A stretch of 64,000 bases of DNA from NCBI RefSeq assembly GCF_023283985.1, contig NZ_JAKIKU010000005.1, positions 186,001 through 250,000 on the forward strand. The letters are read 5' to 3'. Below are positions 34,969 to 43,687 of the stretch, piece after piece. Source of the DNA: Shewanella electrodiphila. Lineage in GTDB: Bacteria > Pseudomonadota > Gammaproteobacteria > Enterobacterales > Shewanellaceae. Within the stretch, counting starts at the first letter, position 1, and each line of letters begins with the position of its first letter. Under the pieces are notes generated by a model. It was not told where the DNA came from and did not search any database. It was given only the letters and a program-made list of their open reading frames with translations. The position numbers and the translations under genes were made by a program.

Positions 34969-35901
34969 ATGAATGAGTCAATTGCAAAATCGCAGCAGTA
35001 TGAGGATGTCGATTTTCAATTGGCTCATATTCGTTTAGCCGCCAAACGTTATGGCGATAAAAATAAACCGATATTACTTGCGCTACATGGTTGGCTAGAT
35101 AATGCTGACAGTTTTGTGCCATTGGTCAACGCATTTCAGCAGCTTAACCTATTCAATGACTTTCAATTGATTGCGATAGATTGGCCGGGTCATGGCTTTT
35201 CACAGCATCGTCCGGGGCATTATCCACTGCATTGGATAGATTACCTTTATGATTTAGATGAGTTGATGACAAAGCTAACTAGAGATCAACCAGTCACAAT
35301 CATTGGTCATTCACTCGGCGGTATTGTTGCTGCAGCTTATAATGCTGCTTTTCCAAACAAAGTCACTCAACTAGTGTTAATTGAAGCTCTGGCGCCTTTA
35401 TTTGAGTCTGTTAAACATTCAAAAGAGCGACTCACTCGCAGTTTTAAACAGCACCATCGATATAATCAAGCAGTGCTGCAACAATCTAAGCAACAACAAT
35501 CTAAGCAAGCCCAAGAACCCAATAGGCAATTATCCATTGAACGTGCAGTCAATGCCCGTCATCAATTAACTGGTATGGACAAACAGTGGTGCGAGTTAAT
35601 TATTAAGCGTAATCTTGAAATTAAAAATCAGTGTTATTGTTGGAAAAGTGATCCGCGTTTAAAGCTTGATTCACCTTATAGATTAACCTTTGAACAGGTT
35701 GACGCTTTAATGAGCGTCAGTGACACACCATGCCTATTAATATTAGCCGAACAGGGCTTTAAACAGTTAAAATTAGCTTTGCCTCAAGCAACATTGTGGT
35801 TTAACGATTTAACTGATGTGCAAATAGAAGGGGATCACCATTTGCATATGGGCAGCGCGGACCAAGTTGCTAACACGATTAGAACATTTATTCTAAATTA
35901 A
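34969..35901 (+). CDS. Alpha/beta hydrolase
   Basis: A 310-residue cytoplasmic hydrolase. Near the N-terminus are LALHGWLDNADSF (oxyanion region), IDWPGHGFSQH, and the nucleophile elbow IGHSLGGIVAA with Ser as nucleophile; EGDHHLH near the C-terminus supplies the His. A Gln/Lys-rich insertion around residues 170-185 is coded by two perfect 15-bp repeats (35479-35508). The substrate is unknown. It is followed by a terminator. Confidence 0.85.
   Translation: MNESIAKSQQYEDVDFQLAHIRLAAKRYGDKNKPILLALHGWLDNADSFVPLVNAFQQLNLFNDFQLIAIDWPGHGFSQHRPGHYPLHWIDYLYDLDELMTKLTRDQPVTIIGHSLGGIVAAAYNAAFPNKVTQLVLIEALAPLFESVKHSKERLTRSFKQHHRYNQAVLQQSKQQQSKQAQEPNRQLSIERAVNARHQLTGMDKQWCELIIKRNLEIKNQCYCWKSDPRLKLDSPYRLTFEQVDALMSVSDTPCLLILAEQGFKQLKLALPQATLWFNDLTDVQIEGDHHLHMGSADQVANTIRTFILN
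35479..35508 (+). repeat. 15-bp perfect tandem duplication inside hydrolase gene
   Basis: CAACAATCTAAGCAA occurs at 35479-35493 and again at 35494-35508, coding QQSKQ twice in frame in a likely surface loop. Confidence 0.9.
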
Positions 35902-35930
35902 GCCTTTAGCAGTGCAAAATCACTAGGCTT
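35900..35930 (+). terminator. Terminator after hydrolase gene
   Basis: AAGCCT (35900-35905) and AGTG (35911-35914) pair with AGGCTT (35925-35930) and CACT (35921-35924) around an internal bulge; a run of eight or more T follows. Confidence 0.65.
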
Positions 35931-36135
35931 TTTTTTTCATTTATGTGATTATGGTCTAAATTTAAACGGTCGTATGATTTTTTGTATGGCTGAGAATAAT
36001 AATTAACAATAACGTTTTTACTGTCGCTAGTATCAATAAAAATAATTTACGCTAGCTTAAGATGCAGTGTTTTTGACACCGTGATTATTGAAGCCATTGC
36101 TTCATAGCATGTGTCAGGATAAATAGGAGAAACTT

Positions 36136-37809
36136 GTGGACCAGCCTTGGATAAATAATCTACCAGAAAACGTACCGGCGGAAATTGATACTAACCAATT
36201 TACTTCTTTAGTCGATATGTTTGAATCTGCAGTATCAAAGTATGCTGACCAACCTGCATTTATTAATATGGGGGCGACATTAACTTACCGTAAGTTAGAA
36301 GAAAGAAGTCGTGCATTTGCAGCCTATTTACAAAATGAATTAAAGCTTGAAAAAGGTGACAGAGTCGCCTTAATGATGCCTAATTTATTGCAATATCCGA
36401 TTGCATTATTTGGCGTATTACGTGCTGGTATGGTTGTGGTTAACGTTAACCCGCTTTATACCCCACGTGAACTAAAACACCAATTAGTCGACTCTGGTGC
36501 CAAAGCCATTGTTGTCGTATCTAATTTTGCACGTACGTTAGAAGAAGTGGTTGCTGAAACGCCTGTAGAGTCAGTGATCATTACCGGTCTTGGAGATCAA
36601 CTAAGCGCACCCAAACGTACATTAGTTAATTTCATTGTTAAATACATCAAGAAGATGGTGCCAAAGTATGATTTGCCTCATGCACTTTCTTTTAGGCAGT
36701 CATTAACTAAAGGTCGCCGCCTGCAGTATATTAAACCTGAAATTAACGCTGAAGATTTGTCATTCTTGCAATACACAGGTGGTACAACTGGTGTATCTAA
36801 AGGGGCAATGCTTACCCATGGCAATGTGTTAAGTAACGTTTTACAAGCTAATGGCGCATATTCACCAGCGCTTAAAGACGGCACAGAATTTGTTGTTACT
36901 GCATTACCGCTTTATCATATTTTCGCATTAACGGTTAACTGCTTATTGTTCCTTCATAAAGGCAGTAAAAACTTATTAATCACTAACCCTCGTGATTTAC
37001 CCGCTTTTGTGGGCGAACTTAAAAAGTATCCTTTTACTGCGTTAACTGGGGTAAACACCTTGTTTAATGCCTTAGTCAATGATGAAGATTTTAAGAGTCT
37101 AGATTTTAGTCGTCTAAAATTGTCAATTGGCGGTGGTATGGCGGTGCAAAAAGCGGTTGCTGATAAATGGCAGAACATTACTCAAACCCGCTTACTTGAA
37201 GGTTATGGCTTAACTGAAGCTTCACCATTGGTTACGTGTTGCCCATATAACCTTGATGGTTACAATGGATCTATTGGTTTCCCTGCACCTTCAACGGACA
37301 TTCAAATCCGTGATGATGAAGGCAAGGTGTTAGCACAAGGTGAGACCGGTGAATTGTTTGCTAAAGGTCCTCAGGTGATGAAAGGCTATTGGCAGCGCCC
37401 TGAAGAAACAGCTAAAGTCATTGATAAGAATGGCTGGTTAGCGACAGGGGATATCGGTTACATGGATGAAAAGGGCTTTTTCTTCATTGTTGACCGTAAA
37501 AAAGACATGATCCTCGTTTCAGGGTTCAATGTATTCCCTAATGAAGTTGAAGATGTCGTTGCATTGCACCCAAAAGTGATTGAAGTTGCTGCTGTTGGCG
37601 TACCAAATGATGCCAGTGGTGAACTAGTTAAAATATTTGTTGTTGCTAAAGATAGCAGTTTAACTGATGCCGATATTATTAAGCATTGTCGTCATCATTT
37701 AACAGGATATAAGGTACCAAAGCTGGTAGAATTCAGAGATGAGTTACCAAAATCCAATGTAGGTAAGATTTTACGACGAGAACTTCGAGACGAAGTTAAA
37801 TCAGCGTAA
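36136..37809 (+). CDS. fadD: Long-chain-fatty-acid-CoA ligase
   Basis: A 557-residue acyl-CoA synthetase (E. coli FadD is 561). The AMP-binding motif is [16 protein letters not shown] near residue 215; later come [35 protein letters not shown] and a C-terminal [14 protein letters not shown] lysine motif. It activates imported long-chain fatty acids for beta-oxidation. The start is GTG with AGGAG six bases upstream. I see no convincing FadR or PsrA palindrome in the 234-bp gap before it. Confidence 0.94.
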   Translation: MDQPWINNLPENVPAEIDTNQFTSLVDMFESAVSKYADQPAFINMGATLTYRKLEERSRAFAAYLQNELKLEKGDRVALMMPNLLQYPIALFGVLRAGMVVVNVNPLYTPRELKHQLVDSGAKAIVVVSNFARTLEEVVAETPVESVIITGLGDQLSAPKRTLVNFIVKYIKKMVPKYDLPHALSFRQSLTKGRRLQYIKPEINAEDLSFLQYTGGTTGVSKGAMLTHGNVLSNVLQANGAYSPALKDGTEFVVTALPLYHIFALTVNCLLFLHKGSKNLLITNPRDLPAFVGELKKYPFTALTGVNTLFNALVNDEDFKSLDFSRLKLSIGGGMAVQKAVADKWQNITQTRLLEGYGLTEASPLVTCCPYNLDGYNGSIGFPAPSTDIQIRDDEGKVLAQGETGELFAKGPQVMKGYWQRPEETAKVIDKNGWLATGDIGYMDEKGFFFIVDRKKDMILVSGFNVFPNEVEDVVALHPKVIEVAAVGVPNDASGELVKIFVVAKDSSLTDADIIKHCRHHLTGYKVPKLVEFRDELPKSNVGKILRRELRDEVKSA

Positions 37810-37814
37810 AGTAG

Positions 37815-37832
37815 AGCCGGCAATAGCCGGCT
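37815..37832 (+). terminator. Terminator between fadD and rnd
   Basis: AGCCGGC (37815-37821) / GCCGGCT (37826-37832), loop AATA, followed by TTTTATT. Confidence 0.8.
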
Positions 37833-37888
37833 TTTTATTGCATCTCATTTATGCTTACATTGGCGCTAAGTTAATACTGGAGAGAATT

Positions 37889-39001
37889 TTGTTATCGTTT
37901 GAATACATTAGCGACCAAGCAAGCCTTGCGCAATTAGTCGCTCAATACCAGCAAAGTGAGTTACTGGTATTAGATACCGAGTTTGTCAGAACAAGAACCT
38001 ATTACGCTAAGTTAGGTTTAATTCAAGCATATGACGGTAAAACGTTGGCTTTAATTGATCCAGTTGCTTTACCTGATTTAAGTTGTTTTTGGCAGTTATT
38101 ATCCGATCCGAAAATCACCAAACTAGTCCATTCGTGCAGTGAAGATTTAGAAGTGTTTGCCCGTTATGGTCAATGCCAGCCATCGCCGTTATTTGACAGC
38201 CAAATTGCAGCCAGTTTATGCGGTTTAGGTCATGGTGTTGGTTACGCAAAATTAGTGCAGCTGTTTTTAGATATTGAAATTGACAAAGGCGAGTCGCGTA
38301 CTGACTGGATGAAACGTCCGCTTACAGATGCGCAGCTTCAATATGCAGCCAATGATGTTTATTACTTATATAAACTTTACCCAGAACTGTTAGCTAAAGT
38401 CACTGAAGCTAAAAGAATGGATTGGTTACTTGAGGAAGGTGAGCGCATGACTGACGGGCGCTTAACGCCGCCTAATGAAGAGCTTGCTTATTTAAAAATT
38501 AAAAACGCATTTCAGTTATTCCCAAAGCAGTTGGCATACTTGAAAGTGTTAGCGACATGGCGATTACAAAAAGCGTTAAAGAAAGACTCAGCGCTTGGCT
38601 TTATCATTAAAGATCATGCGTTGATTGCGCTCGCTAAAAAACAGCCTAAAACGGTAACTGAGCTGAATCAGTTAAATGATTTAACGGATCATGAGAAACG
38701 TTTTCATGGCAAAGAGTTAATCAAAATACTGCAAACAGCAGACTTAGAAAACTTACCTGAAGCCGTTGACGTTATTGCACTTAAGAATGGTTACAAAGCA
38801 TCATTTAAAGAAGTTAAGGTGATTTTAGCGGCCATTGCTGAAGAAAAAGAAGTAGCAATTGAGTTTATTGGATCAAAACGTTTGATACATGAATTCTTGC
38901 TATGGCTTCATCATAAGAAACAAACGCCAACGCCTTTGTTATTGTCGGGCTGGCGCGGCAAGCTTGTAAATGAAGCGCTTGATAATATCAAATTTGGATA
39001 A
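37889..39001 (+). CDS. rnd: Ribonuclease D
   Basis: A 370-residue DEDD exonuclease with LDTEFVRTRTYY (Exo I), SCSEDLEVF (Exo II) and YAANDVYYLYKLY (Exo III, with the second Tyr of the DEDDy class), followed by an HRDC domain (about 205-290) and a C-terminal helical domain. It trims tRNA 3' ends. I chose the TTG at 37889: GGAG lies six bases before it and the protein then aligns with the E. coli N-terminus. The earlier in-frame TTG falls in the T-run of the fadD terminator. Confidence 0.92.
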   Translation: MLSFEYISDQASLAQLVAQYQQSELLVLDTEFVRTRTYYAKLGLIQAYDGKTLALIDPVALPDLSCFWQLLSDPKITKLVHSCSEDLEVFARYGQCQPSPLFDSQIAASLCGLGHGVGYAKLVQLFLDIEIDKGESRTDWMKRPLTDAQLQYAANDVYYLYKLYPELLAKVTEAKRMDWLLEEGERMTDGRLTPPNEELAYLKIKNAFQLFPKQLAYLKVLATWRLQKALKKDSALGFIIKDHALIALAKKQPKTVTELNQLNDLTDHEKRFHGKELIKILQTADLENLPEAVDVIALKNGYKASFKEVKVILAAIAEEKEVAIEFIGSKRLIHEFLLWLHHKKQTPTPLLLSGWRGKLVNEALDNIKFG

Positions 39002-39046
39002 AATTTCCTGTAATTGACTGTGTCAATTGCTTTAAATCGAGTCAAT

Positions 39047-39086
39047 AAAAAAGCCTAGATAATCCAATGTTATCTAGGCTTTTTTT
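39047..39086. terminator. Bidirectional terminator between rnd and minE
   Basis: A 16-bp stem with core AAGCCTAGATAA / TTATCTAGGCTT (left arm from 39047, right arm from 39070), with A-run and T-run at its ends. Confidence 0.88.
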
Positions 39087-39170
39087 ATGCATATAAATCA
39101 GATACTGACTTACTCATACGACTAGCTCATTCGAGCGTTACATCATACGACCATCAATATATGCCTAAGG

Positions 39171-39431
39171 TTACTTACCGTCAGGTAGGGTAACATTGAG
39201 CTCTAATACTGAGAGTTTGTCATCATTTTGGTCAAGTTGCACTGACACTTGATCTTCAGATATTTGTACATACTTACGAATGACTTCAATGATTTCTTGC
39301 TTCATTTTAGGGAAGTAATCAGGCGCATCACGCTCGCCGCGTTGATGGGCGACAATTATCTGCAAACGCTCTTTTGCTGTAACAGCAGTATTCGGTTTTT
39401 TATTGCTTCTGAAATAATCGAGTATTGACAT
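39171..39431 (-). CDS. minE: Cell division topological specificity factor MinE
   Basis: An 86-residue protein with the N-terminal membrane-targeting/MinD-binding segment ([31 protein letters not shown]) and a C-terminal dimerisation region. It stimulates the MinD ATPase and drives pole-to-pole oscillation. It starts 2 bp after minD. Confidence 0.95.
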   Translation of the reverse strand: MSILDYFRSNKKPNTAVTAKERLQIIVAHQRGERDAPDYFPKMKQEIIEVIRKYVQISEDQVSVQLDQNDDKLSVLELNVTLPDGK

Positions 39432-39433
39432 AA

Positions 39434-40243
39434 TTAGCTACCAAAAATCCTTTTCAAGAATCCCTTTTTCTCTTCAGTAAGGAACCTAAACGGCACTTCC
39501 TCACCAAGTAAACGTTGTACTGTATCAGCGTAAGCTAAACCTGCGTCGCTTTCGTCATCGTTAATGACAGGAATGCCTGAGTTAGAGGCTTTGAGTACAG
39601 CTTGCGACTCAGGAATAACCCCCAATAATTTGATGGCTAAAATTTCAGACACATCCTCAACACTGAGCATCTCACCTGTTTTAACTCTAGCAGGAGAATA
39701 GCGAGTTAGTAATAAAAACTCTTGAATTGGTTCAAGATTTTGTTCAGCGCGGCGAGAACGGCTCTGTAACATACCTAAGATACGATCTGAATCTCGTACA
39801 GAACTCACTTCTGGGTTTGTGGTTACGATAGCGATATCTGCAAAATAAAGTGCCATCATTGCACCTTGTTCAATACCCGCTGGTGAGTCACAAACAATGT
39901 AATCGAAATCTTTGCTTAATTCGTCAAGTACACCGCCAACGCCTTCTTTGGTTAATGCATCTTTGTCACGGGTCTGGGAAGCAGGAAGAATAAACAGTTT
40001 GTCGCAACGTTTATCTTTGATGAGTGCTTGATTTAGATTCGCTTCACCATTAATGACATTGACAAAATCATAAACAACACGGCGTTCACAACCCATAATT
40101 AAATCAAGGTTACGTAAACCGATATCAAAATCGATTACGACGGTTTTTTTGCCTTTTAATGCTAAGCCGGTTGCAATCGCAGCGCTTGACGTTGTTTTAC
40201 CAACGCCGCCTTTACCTGATGTGACAACAATTATTTGTGCCAT
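39434..40243 (-). CDS. minD: Septum site-determining ATPase MinD
   Basis: A 269-residue deviant Walker ATPase. The N-terminus [20 protein letters not shown] has the signature Lys; further motifs are [17 protein letters not shown] and [11 protein letters not shown]. The C-terminal tail [13 protein letters not shown] is the amphipathic membrane-targeting helix. It recruits MinC to the membrane. Confidence 0.96.
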   Translation of the reverse strand: MAQIIVVTSGKGGVGKTTSSAAIATGLALKGKKTVVIDFDIGLRNLDLIMGCERRVVYDFVNVINGEANLNQALIKDKRCDKLFILPASQTRDKDALTKEGVGGVLDELSKDFDYIVCDSPAGIEQGAMMALYFADIAIVTTNPEVSSVRDSDRILGMLQSRSRRAEQNLEPIQEFLLLTRYSPARVKTGEMLSVEDVSEILAIKLLGVIPESQAVLKASNSGIPVINDDESDAGLAYADTVQRLLGEEVPFRFLTEEKKGFLKRIFGS

Positions 40244-40271
40244 TTGTTATTATATCCTTTTAAGTTGCCAA

Positions 40272-40937
40272 CTATTGAGGCAATGATTCAACCATGAGTG
40301 TATCGCTAGTTAAGCGGATGCAACCTCGCTGATCGCTACAATGCTGCTGCAAATGTTCTGCTAGCCAATATTGCCCAGCAATTGAAACTAATTCTGCATC
40401 GAGTGAGTTTGCAATGATAATACTGTTTCTATCACCAGCAGCTCCAGCCATAGCTTTACCGCGTAAAGCGCCATATATATGAATGCTACCATCTGCAATG
40501 ACTTCAGCACCATTACCGACAGCACCAAAAATGATTAAATCGGCATTTTTTGCATATATTTGCTGCCCAGAACGCACATTTTGTTTAATGATTTTGGTTT
40601 CTTTTGTCGGAGCTGGCATGTTTTTGGCTTGTTTGCCTGATTTTACGATGGCTAAGCCTAATGTTTTAGCCTGCTGACTAATGCTTTCATTAGCAGATGT
40701 TACACCAACTATGATCAGTTGGTTATCAGTAAGAAGTTGTTTTAATGCAGCGAGATCAACATCATGACTTTCAATTGCGCTTAAATTTAAGATTAAAGGC
40801 GCACCAATGAAAAACTGGGGTGCTTGAGATAACTTAGTATCTAAATCAGCAGCAATGGCGTTAAAATCATGTGTATTAATATGAAGTACTGAAAGAGTAA
40901 AAGATGTGGCTTTCAACTCAAGACTTTGTGTGGCCAT
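40272..40937 (-). CDS. minC: Septum formation inhibitor MinC
   Basis: A 221-residue protein with an N-terminal FtsZ-inhibiting domain (about 1-100) and a C-terminal beta-helix with [35 protein letters not shown] across residues about 120-160. The ATG at 40937 gives the expected length; the GGAG upstream is 12 bases away, and a TTG six codons earlier overlaps it. First gene of minCDE. Confidence 0.94.
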   Translation of the reverse strand: MATQSLELKATSFTLSVLHINTHDFNAIAADLDTKLSQAPQFFIGAPLILNLSAIESHDVDLAALKQLLTDNQLIIVGVTSANESISQQAKTLGLAIVKSGKQAKNMPAPTKETKIIKQNVRSGQQIYAKNADLIIFGAVGNGAEVIADGSIHIYGALRGKAMAGAAGDRNSIIIANSLDAELVSIAGQYWLAEHLQQHCSDQRGCIRLTSDTLMVESLPQ

Positions 40938-41001
40938 CCAGGCGTTAATCTCCAAAAATGTCAGTATGAGAACTGAATTGCAATAATTTATTAATTGTCC
41001 A

Positions 41002-41010
41002 TGTTATAGT
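41002..41010 (+). promoter_or_regulatory. Candidate extended -10 promoter of ycgL
   Basis: TGTTATAGT is an extended -10 form (TGN plus TATAGT). Initiation near 41017 lies beyond or at the TTG at 41019 and supports the ATG at 41058 as the ycgL start. Confidence 0.4.
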
Positions 41011-41057
41011 GTGCGTAGTTGACTATCAAGCAAGAAACAGAGGAATTTAATCCCAAA

Positions 41058-41336
41058 ATGATATGTGCCGTATATAAAAGTAGCCGAAAACTTGATACCT
41101 ACTTATTTGTTGAGAAACGTGATGTTTTTGATGCTGTTCCAGAACCTTTAATGAAAATGTTTGGCACGCCTAAGTTGGTCATGTTGGTTCCATTGTCTAA
41201 AAGAGAAGAACTTGCGATGGCTGATATCGAAAAAGTCAGATCTGAATTAGCTGACAAAGGTTTTTATCTTCAGTTACCACCACCGGTGACAAATTTATTG
41301 GATGAGCACCGTAAAAGTTTAGGGCTCAGTGATTAA
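41058..41336 (+). CDS. ycgL: YcgL domain protein
   Basis: A 92-residue protein starting MICAVYKSSRK, then TYLFVEKRDVFDAVPE, a short LVMLVPLSKR strand and DKGFYLQLPPP, all typical of the YcgL family. The role is unknown; in E. coli it also lies beside minC. The ATG at 41058 is chosen because YcgL proteins of related organisms begin at this point, although the AGAGGA site upstream is rather far away (~13 bases). It is divergent from minCDE. Confidence 0.88.
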   Translation: MICAVYKSSRKLDTYLFVEKRDVFDAVPEPLMKMFGTPKLVMLVPLSKREELAMADIEKVRSELADKGFYLQLPPPVTNLLDEHRKSLGLSD

Positions 41337-41446
41337 AGTCGCTTATATTATAAGTGATGATTTATTTTGGAATATTGGTTTGTTTTGAATTCCAGTTTGT
41401 ATAAGATAATATCTTGATTTTATGTGGTTATGTATTGGGTATTTCG

Positions 41447-41470
41447 ACGTTAACACAAATGTGTTAACGT
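41447..41470. promoter_or_regulatory. 24-bp palindrome upstream of the transglycosylase gene
   Basis: ACGTTAACAC (41447-41456) / GTGTTAACGT (41461-41470), perfect arms and a four-base centre. No T-run follows on either strand, so an operator seems likelier than a terminator. It lies 51 bp before the mltB-like start. Confidence 0.55.
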
Positions 41471-41520
41471 TAAGTTAATAAGAACAAAAACAGCAATAAT
41501 GAGTTAATTTAGGACAATTT

Positions 41521-42495
41521 ATGATTGGGAAGATCATTTCATCTGTAATAGTAACTTTTTTTACTATTAATTTGGCATATGCTCAACAGAGCGTCAGTTT
41601 TGATGATTACTTAGCTACATTAAAAGATAAAGCCTTGCTTGCTGGTGTATCACAGACCACCATTAATGAACATTTTTCAAAAATTAAAGTGTTTAAGCGC
41701 GCTACTGCAAATGGTTCTAACAGAACAATAAACCTTGAAAGTTACATTCCTCAAAATGCACCAGAAATTACTGTCAGCACAGCCCGTGCAATGTTTAAAG
41801 AGCAACATGAATCGCTAATTGCTTTAGGTGACCGTTATGGCATTCAACCGCGTTTTTTAGTTGCCTTATGGGGGATGACCTCGGAATTTGGTGAGCAAAA
41901 AGGCAATTTCCCAATTCTATCTGTAACAGCATCTAATGCATATTCAGGCAACAAAGAGCAATTTTTTGTTGATGAGTTTATTGCAGCGTTAAAAATTCTG
42001 GATAGTACCCAAATACAATATGAACAACTTATCGGTTCATCAACAGGTGCCATGGGGCATATGCAATTGATGCCTTCGCAGTATTTACAATACGCTCAAG
42101 ATGGTAATGGCGATGGATTAAAAGATATTTGGAATAACCAGTTTGATGCTTTTGCAACTGCAGCTGCGATGTTAAAAGATGCTGGCTGGAAAAATGATGA
42201 GACTTGGGGCCGACAGGTGAGCTCAATAAATCCAATAGACAGTTATATGGTTGGCACTGAATATAATGAGACATTCACTGAATGGCAAAAATTAGGTGTT
42301 AGACGTTATAACGGTAATGACTTACCTAAACGTGATGATATGCAAGTATCATTATTAATGCCTGATGGTGACAAAGGTCGTCAATATTTGGTTTATAATA
42401 ATTTCCGCTTATTACAAGCATGGTCAGTTAAAGAACATTTTTTACTCACTGTGACTTACCTTTCAGAACGAATTAAAAATCCTCCAATCAATTAA
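41521..42495 (+). CDS. MltB-like lytic murein transglycosylase (catalytic Glu replaced)
   Basis: A 324-residue exported protein with a signal peptide (about 1-21, cleaved near AYAQ). It has the Slt35/MltB fold: RYGIQPRFLVALWG, then SSTGAMGHMQLMPSQY (166-188 region) and an EF-hand-like calcium loop DGNGDGLKDIW. In active members the segment reads WG-x-E-(T/S)-x-(F/W)-G, with Glu as the acid. Here it is G118-M-T-S-E-F-G124, so the catalytic position is T120 and the nearest Glu is E122, two residues on. It may be inactive, use E122, or act as a binding protein. It is followed by ycgN. Confidence 0.85.
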   Translation: MIGKIISSVIVTFFTINLAYAQQSVSFDDYLATLKDKALLAGVSQTTINEHFSKIKVFKRATANGSNRTINLESYIPQNAPEITVSTARAMFKEQHESLIALGDRYGIQPRFLVALWGMTSEFGEQKGNFPILSVTASNAYSGNKEQFFVDEFIAALKILDSTQIQYEQLIGSSTGAMGHMQLMPSQYLQYAQDGNGDGLKDIWNNQFDAFATAAAMLKDAGWKNDETWGRQVSSINPIDSYMVGTEYNETFTEWQKLGVRRYNGNDLPKRDDMQVSLLMPDGDKGRQYLVYNNFRLLQAWSVKEHFLLTVTYLSERIKNPPIN

Positions 42496-42537
42496 TGGTA
42501 CAATGTCGGCAATGTAACGCTAATGCTGTATTGAACT

Positions 42538-42978
42538 ATGTCATTTTGGATTGAAAAAAAACTGCACGAATTAACCACCGTACAATGGGAATCATTGTGC
42601 GATGGTTGCGGCAAGTGCTGCTTAAACAAATTAATTGATGATGAAACTGAAGAGTTGTATTACACCGATGCCGCTTGTCATTTATTAGATGATGAATCAT
42701 GTAATTGTCGTCGTTATCCTGAACGTTTTAAATACGTACCAGCATGTACAGCCATTACGGTTGATAATGTCGCTGAATTGACTTGGTTACCTGATTCTTG
42801 TGCTTATAAACGCCTCAATGAAGGCCGAACGTTACCAAGTTGGCATCCGCTTATTACGGGCTCTAAAGACGCTATGCATGCGGCGGGGATATCAGTAAAA
42901 GGCAAAACCATTAATGAAAAACGTGTCCGTGATGTTTTTGACCATATTGTACTTTGGCCTTTAAAAGACATTGATTAG
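42538..42978 (+). CDS. ycgN: YcgN family Cys-cluster protein
   Basis: A 146-residue UPF0260 protein. The N-terminus has CDGCGKCC (C21, C24, C27, C28), later CNCRRYPER and YVPAC, giving a possible metal or Fe-S site. The C-terminal half ends with [13 protein letters not shown], typical of the family. The function is unknown. It follows the mltB-like gene by 42 bp and precedes a long terminator. Confidence 0.9.
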   Translation: MSFWIEKKLHELTTVQWESLCDGCGKCCLNKLIDDETEELYYTDAACHLLDDESCNCRRYPERFKYVPACTAITVDNVAELTWLPDSCAYKRLNEGRTLPSWHPLITGSKDAMHAAGISVKGKTINEKRVRDVFDHIVLWPLKDID

Positions 42979-42999
42979 TTTGCATCGAAAATCGTTATA

Positions 43000-43046
43000 A
43001 TACCCAACAAAAAGCACTCAATGATTAGTGCTTTTTTGTTGGGTAT
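43000..43046. terminator. Long bidirectional terminator between ycgN and dsbB
   Basis: A near-perfect ~19-bp stem (ACCCAACAAAAAGCACT against AGTGCTTTTTTGTTGGGT, one bulged T) with an eight-base loop, between convergent genes. Confidence 0.8.
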
Positions 43047-43088
43047 ATAGAGTGCGAGCTCAGTTAGTACAATAACAAATACTATTCA

Positions 43089-43604
43089 CTATCTTGTCTT
43101 AAGCGGTTTGATTGCAGGGATAAGCATCACTGCTAGTACAATGAGATAAATAACAAATGTTACCACCATCCACTGCGCCATACTGACTGACAAAAATGTC
43201 CACGGATCATCACTACACATACCCGTAGGTGAGAATACCGAAGGAAGCCATTCATCAAGAGGCATCCAAGCTGGAAATTCAGGAAAGAATGAGCAGGTAG
43301 AAAAAGGCGAAGGATCAACTTGTAACTCATTTAATTCAAGGGATAACTTAAGTCCCCATGCAGCGCTTACACCCCAGCCAATTAATCCAATAAAACGCGT
43401 TAACCATAACTTAGGTGCTAATGCGCCAAATACGCCAGCAATAATTAACCCAAGTACAGCGACTCGAACATAAATACACATCACACAAGGATCGAGTTCC
43501 ATGATGTATTGAAAGAATAGGGCAGCAGCTTCAAGCCCAATGGCTGAAAGCAATAAAATAATCCATGCAGCGCGCGAACGCGTAAAATGTTGTAAACCAG
43601 TCAA
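43089..43604 (-). CDS. dsbB: Disulfide bond formation protein DsbB
   Basis: A 171-residue inner-membrane protein with four membrane helices. The first periplasmic loop has the CVMC pair (C40, C43); the second loop has the other pair in STCSFFPEF and PTGMCSDDPW. It reoxidises DsbA and passes electrons to quinone. It is downstream of nhaB on the same strand but separated by a terminator. Confidence 0.94.
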   Translation of the reverse strand: MTGLQHFTRSRAAWIILLLSAIGLEAAALFFQYIMELDPCVMCIYVRVAVLGLIIAGVFGALAPKLWLTRFIGLIGWGVSAAWGLKLSLELNELQVDPSPFSTCSFFPEFPAWMPLDEWLPSVFSPTGMCSDDPWTFLSVSMAQWMVVTFVIYLIVLAVMLIPAIKPLKTR

Positions 43605-43634
43605 ATCAATCTCCTGTCGATTTATGACGATAAA

Positions 43635-43660
43635 AAAACACCCTCGAATGAGGGTGTTTT
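43635..43660 (-). terminator. Terminator of nhaB
   Basis: AAAACACCCTC (43635-43645) / GAGGGTGTTTT (43650-43660); on the minus strand a run of T follows. Confidence 0.85.
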
Positions 43661-43687
43661 CTAAAGCAACGTTAAATCATATCAGTA

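Noticed and set aside
35902..36135. FadR or PsrA operator upstream of fadD
   Set aside because: I looked for the palindromic forms of both regulators and saw no convincing match in this gap.
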